This document shows positions 1 through 11,228 of a stretch of DNA of 64,000 nt, piece after piece. Origin of the DNA: a bacterium (lineage in GTDB: Bacteria > Desulfobacterota > Binatia > HRBIN30 > CADEER01). A program made the translations under genes and the position numbers. The stretch covers positions 1 to 64,000 of the forward strand of contig JAHBUY010000008.1 in the NCBI GenBank assembly GCA_019637795.1, in the 5' to 3' direction. Positions within the stretch are counted from its first letter, which is position 1, and every line of letters starts with the position of its first letter. Below the pieces are notes generated by a model. That model made no database searches and was not told where the DNA came from. It saw nothing but the letters and a program-made list of their open reading frames with translations.

Positions 1-109
1 GCTAGCCCGGGGCCAGGAGCACCGCCCGCCTCGGAACGCTGCACGGCTCCGGCCGCGGGCGTCGGTGGTTTGCAACCCGCCGTCCGAAGCAGCACAGGTG
101 CGGCGTCGT

Positions 110-2113
110 ATGAGGTCGGAGCTGGCTCGGCTGGTCGCGGCGATCGCGCTGCTGGCGGGCGGCGGGCTGCTGCTGGTGCCGGCGGCGGCGCCGGCGCCGC
201 CGCGGTCGTGGGAGGAGTTGATCGCGCCCTATGCCGTCGGCCAGGAGGTGACGCGCGGGTACGTGTTGTCGCCGCCGCGCCGCGGCGCCGCCCACGACGT
301 GGTCTTCGTCGCGCGGCGTGCGGCGGGCCCGAGCGGTCCCGCCGGGCGGGTCGAGGTGCACATCGTCGACCGCGGCCAGTGGTCGGGCGTCCTGGAAACG
401 CGCAGCTTCGGGATCGCCTGGGAGGTGCCGCCGCCGGGGGCCACCATGCCGGCGTCGCCCGAGGACTCGAGCGCGGTCACCCAGGCCCTGGCGGCGGCGG
501 TGGCCGACAACGACACCGGCTTCGCGGCGGTGGACGACATCCCGCTCGCCGCTGAGCCGCCGCCGCCGCTGGTGTCACGGGTGCTCGATCGCCTCGCCGG
601 TTGGCGGGGCGCGCTGGTCGGCGCCGCGCTGGCGCTGGCGCTGCTGACGCTGCTCTCCGCGCGCCACGGCGTGGCCGCCGCGGGGCTCGTCCTGCTGGCG
701 CTCGGCCTGGCGCTGCGCGCGCCGTCCCTCGATCTGCCGTTCGTCCGCGATCAGGACGTGCAGCGGATGTTCACCGGCCACTCGTCGCTGTCCGACATCG
801 CCACCGGTGTCGGTCTCGAGGACCGGCATCCGCCGCTCTACTTCTTCCTCCTCCACGCCGCCCAGCAGCTCGGCCAGTCCGAGGCGGTTGGCCGCCTGCC
901 GGCGGTGTGTGCCGGCGCGCTGCTCGGACCGGCGATCCTGCTGGCGACGCGTGCCATGCGCCGCCGCGTCGGCGCCGCGGCGGCGATCGCGGCCCTGGCG
1001 GTGACCGTCTCGCCGCCGCTGATCGCCGCCTCGCGCGAGGTGAGCGAGCTGCCCTTGTTCGCCGTCCTGGTTCTCGGAGCCGCCGCCTCGCTGGTGGCGG
1101 CCCTGGCCGCTCCCACCGCCGGTCGACTCGCCGCCGTCGCCGTGTTCCACGGCCTGGCGCTGTGGACCTACTACCTGGCGCCGTTCCTGGTCGCCGCCCA
1201 CGCCGCCGTGCTGGTCGCCGCGCGGCCGGCGCGCCGCGTCGCCGCCGGGCTCGCGGCCGGCGTGCTGCTCGGCGCGCCGGCGCTGCTGCTCGGCGCCGCG
1301 ACGCTGTGGCGCGACTGGGGGGCGCGCGATGTCGCCCGCGCCTTCCCCGGCCTGGCCTGGGGGCAGCACACGACGCTGCAGATGCTGGGCGACATCGGTC
1401 GCCTGGCGGTCGAGGCGTTCGGCTGGCCGTTCCTGCTCCTGGTCGGCGGCGCGGCGGTGGCGGGGATCGCGCGCCGCGATCGGGCGGTCGTCACCGGCGT
1501 CGCCGGCACGCTCGCCGTGGTCGCCGGCATCGCCGCCCTGTCGCCGATCGCTCGCGTGCAGGCCTACTACGCGACCGCCGTCCTGCCGCTCGCCTGCGTC
1601 GTGCTCGCGCTGGTTGGCGACCCCGCGGCGGTGCGCTGGCGCCGGGCGTGGCAGCTCGCCTTGGTGGCGGTGATCGCGCTGTCCTCGGCGCCGCGGCTGG
1701 GCGGCGCGCGCTCGCTCTACCTGCCGGACGCCGACGCGTTCATGCCGCGCTTCGCGCAGCTCATCGCCGCCCGCCCGGAGCGGCGGGTGGTCACCGTGGC
1801 GCACTACGACAAGACCCTGCTGGCGTACTACCTGGCGCGCCTCGAGGGGCGTTCCATCGCCTGGCGCTCGGTCGACGCCTCGCCGAGCAAGCGCCTCGAC
1901 GCCCTCGTGCTCGTGCACGCGCTCGACGCCGACAGCGAGAGCGCGGCGGTGGCGCGGCTCGACGCCTTGCGCGCCGAGGGGCCGCTGCTGGTGATCGAGC
2001 GCGACGCCTTCCTCCTGCCGCGGGTCGCGGCCGCGCTGTCCGGCTGCGAGCGGCTGCAAGAGGCGCCGACGGCCCGCCTGGTGCGCTGCCCGGCCCGGCC
2101 GGCCACGCATTGA
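110..2113 (+). CDS. GT-C type membrane glycosyltransferase (PMT/ArnT-like)
   Basis: Polytopic inner-membrane protein of 667 residues. An N-terminal hydrophobic helix (about residues 4-26) is followed by a roughly 130-residue extracytoplasmic segment and then many Leu/Ala/Val-rich membrane helices. The acidic pair D214/D216 (RDQDVQRM) and the downstream DRHPPLYFF motif near residue 238 match the first-loop acidic residues and the HPPLY signature of GT-C glycosyltransferases such as ArnT and PMT, which use polyprenyl-phosphate sugars outside the membrane. The long insertion before the first core helices is unusual. An in-frame GTG lies at 65; the ATG at 110 directly before the hydrophobic helix is preferred. 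Sugar and acceptor are unknown. Converges on the next gene with a 17-nt gap. Confidence 0.75.
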   Translation: MRSELARLVAAIALLAGGGLLLVPAAAPAPPRSWEELIAPYAVGQEVTRGYVLSPPRRGAAHDVVFVARRAAGPSGPAGRVEVHIVDRGQWSGVLETRSFGIAWEVPPPGATMPASPEDSSAVTQALAAAVADNDTGFAAVDDIPLAAEPPPPLVSRVLDRLAGWRGALVGAALALALLTLLSARHGVAAAGLVLLALGLALRAPSLDLPFVRDQDVQRMFTGHSSLSDIATGVGLEDRHPPLYFFLLHAAQQLGQSEAVGRLPAVCAGALLGPAILLATRAMRRRVGAAAAIAALAVTVSPPLIAASREVSELPLFAVLVLGAAASLVAALAAPTAGRLAAVAVFHGLALWTYYLAPFLVAAHAAVLVAARPARRVAAGLAAGVLLGAPALLLGAATLWRDWGARDVARAFPGLAWGQHTTLQMLGDIGRLAVEAFGWPFLLLVGGAAVAGIARRDRAVVTGVAGTLAVVAGIAALSPIARVQAYYATAVLPLACVVLALVGDPAAVRWRRAWQLALVAVIALSSAPRLGGARSLYLPDADAFMPRFAQLIAARPERRVVTVAHYDKTLLAYYLARLEGRSIAWRSVDASPSKRLDALVLVHALDADSESAAVARLDALRAEGPLLVIERDAFLLPRVAAALSGCERLQEAPTARLVRCPARPATH

Positions 2114-2130
2114 CCGGCCGGCGGCGGGCG

Positions 2131-2973
2131 TCAGCCGTTCCAGACGACGCCGACGCAGACGCAGGGCGAGACCCCGGTCGGGTCGGCGCGCCGCGTCGCG
2201 ACGCACTGGGCCTCGGTGCGGAAGACGTCGCCGCTGCGATTGCTCACCAGCACGAAGCGGCTCGGCGGCACGGTCTGCGGACGCGGCACGGCCATGTAGC
2301 CCCAGACCAGGCAGGGCGGGATGCTCTGCAGGCGCTGGCGAAGGAACTGGTTCTCGCCGAGCGCCTGCAGGTGCTCGCGCGCCAGCGCGTCCTGCTCGAC
2401 CTGCGCGCCGGCGAGACGGGCATCGGCATCGGCCTGGACCGCGTCGCGTTCCTCGTTGCTCCCGGCGAGCTGCTGCTTCAGCGTATCGACCTCGGTCTGC
2501 AGCCCGGCCAGGTCGACGCGCATGCGATCGCGTTCGGCCATCAGGCCGGTGACGTCGGCGTTCGGCGTCGGCGGGGTCTCGCCGGCCGGCGCCGGTTCGG
2601 CCGCGGCGGTGACCCGCGGAGCGGTCGCGCGCCGGACCATGAACCGCCGATCGACGGAGATCAGGGTGCCGAAGCGCGGGTCCGTCAGCTCGAGCGAGTA
2701 CTGGCCGGGGCGGGGGAATCGCGACGGGTCGATCTCGAACGGGCTCTCGCGCCGGCCGAGGTCGATCCGCTGGCCGTTGCCGTTGAGCACCGCCAGCATC
2801 GGTTGCGGTCCTTCCCAGCTCACCGTGACCGGGCCGCTGACGATGGCGCCGTCGGCCGGCGCCAGCACCTGCGGCCGCAGGACGCGCAGCAGCGACGAGT
2901 GCATGAACAGGTCGGCGCCGACCACCGCTGCCGCGCTGACCAACGCGACGCCCACCGCCTGTCGCACGCCCAT
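2131..2973 (-). CDS. secreted or membrane-anchored coiled-coil protein, unknown function
   Basis: I do not recognise a named family. The 280-residue product begins with a hydrophobic anchor or signal (residues 5-22). A beta-rich domain of about 80 residues (roughly 38-118) reads like an Ig/fibronectin-type fold (VSGPVTVSWEGPQ, GQYSLELTDPRFG). A charged heptad stretch at about 145-215 is a predicted coiled coil. A compact C-terminal region has four cysteines, two of them as CVC close to the end. The layout suggests an envelope protein with an external binding domain. Its 3' end abuts the convergent glycosyltransferase gene, so no shared operon is implied. Confidence 0.6.
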   Translation of the reverse strand: MGVRQAVGVALVSAAAVVGADLFMHSSLLRVLRPQVLAPADGAIVSGPVTVSWEGPQPMLAVLNGNGQRIDLGRRESPFEIDPSRFPRPGQYSLELTDPRFGTLISVDRRFMVRRATAPRVTAAAEPAPAGETPPTPNADVTGLMAERDRMRVDLAGLQTEVDTLKQQLAGSNEERDAVQADADARLAGAQVEQDALAREHLQALGENQFLRQRLQSIPPCLVWGYMAVPRPQTVPPSRFVLVSNRSGDVFRTEAQCVATRRADPTGVSPCVCVGVVWNG

Positions 2974-3022
2974 CGTCGTCCGGCCTATAGGTCGCGGCCC
3001 ATCCGACTGACAAGGCGCGGCA

Positions 3023-3808
3023 TCAGTAGACGAGGGCCGCGGCGCGCACCGGCGCGCCGTCGGCGATCGGCAGCGCCAGCGGAAAGCCGACGAAGACGAC
3101 GTTCGGCTCCTTGACGATGGCGTCGAGGTTCACCAGGCCGGCGATGATCGGAATGCCCGCCTGGAAGAGCGGCAGGTATTCCGCCCATACCTCCTCCGGC
3201 GGCTGGGCCCGGTTCATGCGGCTCTCGATGTCGTCGAAACGGACGATCGCGGGGAGGTCGGTCGCCAGGGCGCGGATCTTCTTCGCCGTCAGGTACTCGA
3301 CCGCCTGCGCCGACAGCGGGGCATAGCGCGGCCACTCGCCGGCCGCCGGGGGTTCGTAGCCGATCAGCAGAATGACGATCTCGCCCTCGTTGATCGGCTT
3401 GAGCTCGAGGTCGGTGATCTGGATCGGCGTGTGGCGGTTGTGCCAGCGCAGGTCGATGACCCGCGCCGGTCCGTAGAGGTCGCTCAGATCGACCCGCGCC
3501 GGCGTCTCGCCGCCGCGCAGCAGGCGCGACGGCGCGTCGAGGTGTGCCCCGGTGTGGCTCAGGATCTCGATCGTCCGCATGCCCCAGGTGAACGAGGGGT
3601 CGGACGGTACGATCGGCGTCGAGCGGATGCGGCCATCGGTGGCGAGAAAGGCGAGGGTGCGGGAGCCGAGCCGCTGGATGTTCAGGTCGGGCGTGATCGC
3701 CGGCGAGAGGTCGACGATCTCACGCGGCATCGGAATCGTCCGCTCCTGCTGGCAGCCGGCCAGGGCGAGGACGATGGAAAGAAGGCGGAGGGCACGCATC
3801 GGGGACAT
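3023..3808 (-). CDS. cyclase-family (kynurenine formamidase-like) lipoprotein
   Basis: The motif HTGAHLDAP places the product in the cyclase family (PF04199), metal-dependent hydrolases that include kynurenine formamidase. The N-terminus has a short basic stretch, a hydrophobic segment and the lipobox LALAGC, so the protein is probably an envelope lipoprotein, whereas most family members are cytoplasmic. The canonical motif ends D-x-P-x-H; here the residue at the last His position is Arg (DAPSRL), so metal binding may be altered. Start chosen at the ATG just before the signal; an in-frame ATG at 3832 and another at 3799 are possible. Substrate unknown. Confidence 0.7.
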   Translation of the reverse strand: MSPMRALRLLSIVLALAGCQQERTIPMPREIVDLSPAITPDLNIQRLGSRTLAFLATDGRIRSTPIVPSDPSFTWGMRTIEILSHTGAHLDAPSRLLRGGETPARVDLSDLYGPARVIDLRWHNRHTPIQITDLELKPINEGEIVILLIGYEPPAAGEWPRYAPLSAQAVEYLTAKKIRALATDLPAIVRFDDIESRMNRAQPPEEVWAEYLPLFQAGIPIIAGLVNLDAIVKEPNVVFVGFPLALPIADGAPVRAAALVY

Positions 3809-3889
3809 CTTGCTGTCTACCAGACTCGCCACGCGAGTCGAAACCAGCAGCCGTCCACGCGGTAGCGAAGGCGTCGCGAACCGCCGCGT

Positions 3890-4192
3890 TCAGTGCAGAA
3901 CCTGGCTGACGTCGAAATAGAGCGCGACCTCGCGTTCGCAGCGGCGACACGCGAGGTGGGCGACGCGGAGGCGCGGCGTCGCGTCCGGCCCCTCGCCGCG
4001 CAACGCGTAGCGGCCGCCGCACGGGCAGGTCTGCAGCCCGATGGCGAAGTCCATCTCGCCGTAGTCGTGGATGGCGATCGCCCGCTCCGGGCTGCGGCCC
4101 GGCTGCGCCCGCTCCGCCGCCCGGCGGCGCAGGGCGCGCAGGGCGACGGCGATCGCGGCGATCAACGCGGCAAGGCCGAGCAGGCTGCCCAT
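3890..4192 (-). CDS. small membrane-anchored zinc-ribbon protein
   Basis: A 100-residue protein with one N-terminal membrane helix (about residues 3-20), a basic juxtamembrane stretch and a cytoplasmic domain with two Cys pairs, CPC near residue 56 and CRRC near 86. This spacing fits a zinc ribbon. No known family is recognised. It lies between the cyclase lipoprotein and the divergent oxidoreductase gene, with no obvious functional link to either. Confidence 0.55.
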   Translation of the reverse strand: MGSLLGLAALIAAIAVALRALRRRAAERAQPGRSPERAIAIHDYGEMDFAIGLQTCPCGGRYALRGEGPDATPRLRVAHLACRRCEREVALYFDVSQVLH

Positions 4193-4293
4193 GGCGCCGC
4201 ATCCTATGCGGCGCCCGCGCCCGGCGCGACTGGCTACCGTTGTTGAAGGCCCCGACGCTCTCCGATAGGTTCCGCCGCCGCAGGAGGAGAGCC

Positions 4294-5454
4294 ATGCCCA
4301 GAGCCTATGCCATCACCGCGGCGGCGATCGCCGCCGAGCGCAAACGCGTCAACGACGATCTCGAGCGCTTCGACGCCGCGCGCGTCATCGCGCTCGACGA
4401 GGTCGCGCTGCGGCCGGTCGGGCCGCGCGACGTGCGGTTGCGCATCCTCGCGGTCTCGCTCGAGCACAACATCGACCATGCCGTGCTGGCCGACACCGTG
4501 AACATCGCCGAGCTCCGGGGCGGCAAGATCTACCCCGGCAACAGCGCGGTGGGCGAGGTCACGGCCGTGGGCGACCAGGTGACGCGCTTCAAGCCGGGCG
4601 ACGTCGTGGTCACCCACTGCAATGGCGAGCCCGACATCTACGGCTACCCGATGCGCATCTGGGCCTACGACCAGCCGGAATCCATCGGGTGGTACGGGGA
4701 GGAGGCGGTGGTCGGCGATTGGCAGCTCGTGCCGGCGCCGCTCGCCTGCGGCCTGTCGCTGTGGGAGATCGCCGCGCTGCCGCTGCGCGCTCCCACGGCC
4801 TACCACCTGTGGCGGCGCGGCCACGACATCTTCCGACTCAAGGTGACGCGCGAGAAGCTGGCGCGACTCAACGTGCTCGGCTTCGGCGGCGGCGTCTCGG
4901 AGCTGTTCCTCATGCAGGCGGTGGCGGAGGGGCACCGCGCCTACTTCTGCTCCGGCAGCCCGGCGCGCCGCGCCCACCTCGAGCAGCTCGGCATCACGCC
5001 GATCGACCAGAAGAAATACGACCGCTTCGCGTCCGCCGATGGCGTCAAGGGGTTCGCCAAGGACGTGAAGGCGCTCACCGGCGGCGTCGGCATGCACGTC
5101 GTCTGCGACATGCTGCGCGGCCCGGTGTTCGCGGCGGGCATCGCCGCGGCGGCGCGCCAGGGGGTGAACGTCAGCGCCGGTTGGCAGCTCGACAAGAAGA
5201 TCACCTACGACTCGGCCGCCATGTCGGTGAAGCAGATCACCCTCGACCACACGCACTACGACACCATCGACGGCTGCAACGCCTGCACCGATCTGTACGG
5301 CAACGTCTACAAGCCGACGGTGCACGAGGAGATCTACCCCTTCGCGGAGCTGCCGCGCGCGGTGCGCGAGATGCATCAGAACACCCAGACGGGCATCCCG
5401 ATCGTGCGCGTCGCCGACGCGATGCCCGCCGCCGTGCAGGCCCTGATCCGCTGA
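4294..5454 (+). CDS. zinc-less MDR-superfamily oxidoreductase
   Basis: A 386-residue medium-chain dehydrogenase/reductase. The N-terminal GroES-like part contains YPGNSAVGEVTAVGDQV and FKPGDVVV; the central nucleotide-binding part contains LNVLGFGGGVSELFL. The catalytic Cys/His zinc ligands of classical alcohol dehydrogenases are not seen (LEHNIDHAV occurs where the Cys would be), so it resembles quinone-oxidoreductase or crotonyl-CoA-reductase-like members rather than zinc ADHs. The start is well set: AGGAGG at 4282-4287 lies about six bases before the ATG. It is transcribed alone and converges on the histidine kinase gene. Substrate unknown. Confidence 0.75.
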   Translation: MPRAYAITAAAIAAERKRVNDDLERFDAARVIALDEVALRPVGPRDVRLRILAVSLEHNIDHAVLADTVNIAELRGGKIYPGNSAVGEVTAVGDQVTRFKPGDVVVTHCNGEPDIYGYPMRIWAYDQPESIGWYGEEAVVGDWQLVPAPLACGLSLWEIAALPLRAPTAYHLWRRGHDIFRLKVTREKLARLNVLGFGGGVSELFLMQAVAEGHRAYFCSGSPARRAHLEQLGITPIDQKKYDRFASADGVKGFAKDVKALTGGVGMHVVCDMLRGPVFAAGIAAAARQGVNVSAGWQLDKKITYDSAAMSVKQITLDHTHYDTIDGCNACTDLYGNVYKPTVHEEIYPFAELPRAVREMHQNTQTGIPIVRVADAMPAAVQALIR

Positions 5455-5527
5455 CGGGGGGCGTGCCGGCGGCGATCGGCCGCCGGGTTCTGCCGGGCGG
5501 CGGGCCGTTACGCTGCTGGGCCGTTGG

Positions 5528-5561
5528 GCGTTGGGGGCGCGGACCTTCCGGCCCCCAACGC
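5528..5561. terminator. strong GC hairpin between convergent genes
   Basis: An 11-bp perfect stem (5528-5538 pairing with 5551-5561) encloses a 12-base loop. It lies in the 212-bp gap between the stops of the MDR oxidoreductase and the histidine kinase. There is no T-tract on either strand, so it may act as a bidirectional terminator or as an RNA-stabilising hairpin; the assignment rests on position and stem quality. Confidence 0.4.
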
Positions 5562-5666
5562 CGAGCGCCTGACCGCAACAGACCCCATACCACCGGTCAC
5601 CGGGGGGCGCGGAAGAGGCGCCGCCGCGCCCCGTGAACGCTGCGCGGTTCGTTCCTGGGTGCGTTG

Positions 5667-7901
<2,235 letters not shown>

Positions 7902-8008
7902 CGCGCGCGGTATCCTAGCTGCTCGAATGTGTCAGGCAAACAACAAATCAGGCGTCCTTGTCGCGCGGTGCGCGGGCGCGGTAAGCGCTGCCACGGAGGG
8001 AGGCGTCG

Positions 8009-9742
8009 ATGCCGGAGATGAGCTGGGAGGCATCCCTGCACGGAGCGCGCGACCAGGGCGGGACGCTGTGCGATGGCGGCGCGGTCGTCGCCGAGACGCT
8101 GCGCGCCGCCGGCGTGCGTCATCTGTTCGCGATCAACGGCGGCCACACCTTCCCCATCCTGGGAGCGCTGCGCGCCAACGACATCATGCTGGTGCACATG
8201 CGACATGAGCAGGCGTGTGCGTATGCCGCCGACGCGTATGCCCGCGCCTCCGGGCGGGTGGGCGCGTGTTGCGTGACCGCCGGCTGCGGCTTGACCAACG
8301 CCATCACCGGCCTGGCGGGCGCCGCGCTCGCCGGCTCGGCGGTGGTCTGCATCGCCGGCCAGCATCCGACCACCGAGGACGGGATCGGCTCGTTCCAGGA
8401 GGCCTATGGCGTCGCGCTCTGCGCGTCGTTCGCCAAGACCACGACGCGGGTGCTCGATTGGGAGCGCATCGGCTTTGACCTGCGCCAGGCGCTGCGCGAC
8501 GCCCGCAGCGCCCCGCAGGGGGTGGCGATGGTCGAGATCCCGGCCAACGTGTTGTACCACCAGGGCGACCGCGCCCGGCAGCGGCGCGGCGCCGCCGGCT
8601 GGGATCCGGCGGCGCTGCGCGCCCAGGCGGACCCGGCCCTGGTCGAGCAGGCCCTCGACGTACTGCTCGCCGCCGAGCGGCCGTTGCTCGCCGCCGGCGA
8701 CGGCGTCTTCTGGTCGGACGCCGCTGCCGAGCTGCGCCAGCTCGCCGAGCTGCTGCAGATCCCCACCTACGCCCGCCGCGCGGCGCAGGGGGCGCTGCCC
8801 GAGACCCACCCGCTGGCGGTGCGCGGGCCGTGGAAGAAGCCGTTCACGGCGCGGGCCGACGTCGTCCTCGCGGTCGGCTTCCGCTTCTGGAGCGGCGAGC
8901 ACTTCGGCGCGGCGCCGACCTGGAACGAGTCGGCGGCGATCCTCCAGATCGACGCCACGCCGGCGCGCCTCGGCTGGCAGGTGCCGGCGACGGTGGCGCT
9001 GCTCGGCGATCCGCGCCTGGTGCTGCGCCAGCTCTGCGACGCGGCGCGCCGCCGCGCCGCCGGTCCGGTCGGCGCCGCCGCCTGGCGCGAGGAGGTGGCG
9101 ACGGTGCGCGCCAGTTTCGACCGTCTGCTGGACGAACGCGAACGCGGCCACCGCGGCGGCGCGCCCCTGCATCCGGACTGTCTGGCGCGCGCCCTGTGCG
9201 CCAGCATCGCGCCCGACGCGACGGTGATCCTCGACTCCTTCACCATGAGCGGCTGGGTGACGCAGTGGCTGCCGGCGCGCTTCGCCGGCCAGGTGATCGA
9301 CGCCGGCCCGCTGGCTCCGGTCGGGCACGGCATCGGCATGGCGATCGGCGCCCAGTTGGCGCGGCCGGGCAGGCAGATCGTGGTGGTGAGCGGCGATGGC
9401 GGCCTCGGCATCGGCGGCTGGGACATCGAGACCGCGCTGCGCTACCGGCTGCCGATCCATACCGTGCTCTGGAACAACAGCTCCTGGGGCCCGAGCTTCG
9501 AGGAGATGCCGCTGCTCAAGGGCCGCACCGACCCGTTCAACATGCTCGAAGGCCTTCGCTACGACGAGATGTTCCGCGTCATGGGCTGCCATGCCGAGCA
9601 CGTCACCGCCGCCGAGCAGCTCGAGCCGGCGCTGCGCCGCGCCTTCGACTCCGGGGTCGCCTCGCTGGTCAACGTCATCGGCGACAAGCGCGTCGGGCAC
9701 CCCGGCCTGGGCGGCAACCTGCTGGGATCGACCAGGGTGTGA
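8009..9742 (+). CDS. thiamine diphosphate-dependent enzyme, acetolactate synthase-like
   Basis: A 577-residue ThDP enzyme with the three usual domains: the pyrimidine-binding domain with the activating Glu in MRHEQACAYAADAYAR (E about residue 67), the central domain, and the pyrophosphate-binding domain with GDGGLGIGGWDIETALRY ending in the NN of the GDG-NN motif (about residues 462-490). It looks like the acetolactate synthase/benzoylformate decarboxylase/oxalyl-CoA decarboxylase superfamily. No regulatory small subunit or branched-chain genes are adjacent, so an anabolic ilvB role is unlikely. The purine-rich stretch GGAGGGAGG before the ATG supports the start. Substrate unknown. Confidence 0.85.
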   Translation: MPEMSWEASLHGARDQGGTLCDGGAVVAETLRAAGVRHLFAINGGHTFPILGALRANDIMLVHMRHEQACAYAADAYARASGRVGACCVTAGCGLTNAITGLAGAALAGSAVVCIAGQHPTTEDGIGSFQEAYGVALCASFAKTTTRVLDWERIGFDLRQALRDARSAPQGVAMVEIPANVLYHQGDRARQRRGAAGWDPAALRAQADPALVEQALDVLLAAERPLLAAGDGVFWSDAAAELRQLAELLQIPTYARRAAQGALPETHPLAVRGPWKKPFTARADVVLAVGFRFWSGEHFGAAPTWNESAAILQIDATPARLGWQVPATVALLGDPRLVLRQLCDAARRRAAGPVGAAAWREEVATVRASFDRLLDERERGHRGGAPLHPDCLARALCASIAPDATVILDSFTMSGWVTQWLPARFAGQVIDAGPLAPVGHGIGMAIGAQLARPGRQIVVVSGDGGLGIGGWDIETALRYRLPIHTVLWNNSSWGPSFEEMPLLKGRTDPFNMLEGLRYDEMFRVMGCHAEHVTAAEQLEPALRRAFDSGVASLVNVIGDKRVGHPGLGGNLLGSTRV

Positions 9743-9852
9743 CCGCGGGGCGATGATCGGAACACGAAGAGGCAGCGACCGCGCCGCCAATAGGTACCGG
9801 GGAGCGTCGGTGCCCTGGCGCCGGATGGATGAGGGCCGACGCCGGGGTCGGG

Positions 9853-10377
9853 TCACACCTTGAACGGCCGGGCCAGCAGGATGCGCCCGGCGGGGTCGAC
9901 GACGTAGACGATCACGGTATCGAAGTCGGCGCGCGCCGGCTCGGGCACGGTGGCGGTGATGCGCTGCCAGGCGTCGCTGAGGGTGAGGGCGAAGCCGGCA
10001 TCGGGTCTGGCGCCGTGGAAGTGGCCGCCGGTGCTGATGGCGGCGCCCTCGGCCTCCGGCGGCCAGGCCGCCCAGAGGCGCGGCGTCGCCTGCTCGGCGC
10101 GGGCGACCACGAAGACGTAGCAGGGCAGGCTGACGCTGGCGCTGGTGCGCAGGCGCAGCGAGACGCTCAGGCGTTCCCCCTCCTCGCTGCGCTCGCGCCG
10201 GGCCGCGAAGCGGTCGAACAGCACGGCGTCGCGCTGCTGCCGGGCATCGGGCGCCGGCTCGGTCCCGTCGTCGAGGATGGCGCGTCGAGCCGCCAGCGCG
10301 CCGCCGATGCCGGTGATCAGCAGCACCAGGAGGACGGCGGCGATTCGGTCTCGCCGCGCGATGCCGGGGGCCGCCAT
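9853..10377 (-). CDS. membrane-anchored hypothetical protein
   Basis: A product of about 174 residues with an N-terminal hydrophobic helix (residues 12-30) and an extracytoplasmic domain of alternating hydrophobic strands (LSVSLRLRTSASVSLPCYVF and later ITATVPEP, FDTVIVYVVDPAGRILL). No family recognised; the strand pattern recalls small beta-sandwich envelope domains. The ATG at 10377 is preferred over the in-frame GTG at 10386 because TGAGGG precedes it by about five bases. Divergent from the stomatin-like gene. Confidence 0.5.
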   Translation of the reverse strand: MAAPGIARRDRIAAVLLVLLITGIGGALAARRAILDDGTEPAPDARQQRDAVLFDRFAARRERSEEGERLSVSLRLRTSASVSLPCYVFVVARAEQATPRLWAAWPPEAEGAAISTGGHFHGARPDAGFALTLSDAWQRITATVPEPARADFDTVIVYVVDPAGRILLARPFKV

Positions 10378-10464
10378 GACCCTCACCAGCTAGCCGGTCT
10401 CGGCGCCCGATGCCACGCGCGCCGAACGTTCCCCCACTTCCAGCGGTGTGGTAGACGAACAGGC

Positions 10465-11226
10465 ATGTTCGGTCTCGGGTTCCTCGGCACCGCCGTGCTG
10501 GTCGGCGGCATGTTCCTGTTCGCCGGCATCAAGGTCGTGCGCGAGTACGAGCGCGCGGTCGTGTTGCGGCTCGGCCGGCTGGTCGAGGCGCGCGGTCCCG
10601 GCATCATCTACGTGGTTCCGATGATCGAGCAGATGTACAAGCTCGATCTGCGAACCATCACCCTCGACGTGCCGTCGCAGGACGTGATCACGCGCGACAA
10701 CGTGTCGGTGAAGGTGAGCGCGGTCCTGTACTTCCGCGTCATCGATCCCTCGCGCGCGGTGGTCGAGGTGCAGAACTACCTCTACGCCACCTCGCAGTTG
10801 GCGCAGACCACCCTGCGCAGCGTCTGCGGCCAGGCGCAGCTCGACGAGCTGCTGGCGTCGCGCGACCGGCTGAACGAGAAGCTGCAGGAGATCATCGACA
10901 CCAGCACCGAGCCGTGGGGCATCAAGGTGATGATGGTCGAGATCAAGCACATCGACCTGCCGGTCGAGCTGCAGCGCGCCATGGCCCGTCAGGCGGAGGC
11001 CGAGCGCCTGCGCCGCGCCAAGGTGATCAGCGCCGAGGGCGAGTTCCAGGCCGCGGCGCGCCTCGGCGAGGCGGCGCAGGTGATGGAGTCCCAGCCCATG
11101 ACGATGACCCTGCGCACCCTGCAGACGCTGGCGCAGATCGGCACCGAGAAGAATCACACCATCGTGATGCCGCTGCCGGTCGACGTGCTGCGCGCGCTCG
11201 GCGGCGGCACCCCGCCGCGGAGCTGA
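10465..11226 (+). CDS. SPFH/stomatin-like (slipin) membrane protein
   Basis: A 253-residue slipin: an N-terminal membrane hairpin (residues 3-22), then the SPFH/band-7 domain with EYERAVVLRLGRL, GPGIIYVVPMIEQM and LDVPSQDVITRDNVSVKVSA, and a helical tail rich in Ala/Glu/Arg (QRAMARQAEAERLRRAKVIS). Family members form membrane-scaffold oligomers; bacterial slipins are usually paired with a NfeD protease-partner gene, which is missing here. Two bases separate its stop from the GTG start of the peptidase gene, so the two are probably cotranscribed and coupled. Confidence 0.9.
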   Translation: MFGLGFLGTAVLVGGMFLFAGIKVVREYERAVVLRLGRLVEARGPGIIYVVPMIEQMYKLDLRTITLDVPSQDVITRDNVSVKVSAVLYFRVIDPSRAVVEVQNYLYATSQLAQTTLRSVCGQAQLDELLASRDRLNEKLQEIIDTSTEPWGIKVMMVEIKHIDLPVELQRAMARQAEAERLRRAKVISAEGEFQAAARLGEAAQVMESQPMTMTLRTLQTLAQIGTEKNHTIVMPLPVDVLRALGGGTPPRS

Positions 11227-11228
11227 GG

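Noticed and set aside
8009..9742. ThDP enzyme named ilvB
   Set aside because: No small subunit or other branched-chain gene nearby, and the substrate-pocket segments are not recognisable as acetolactate synthase.
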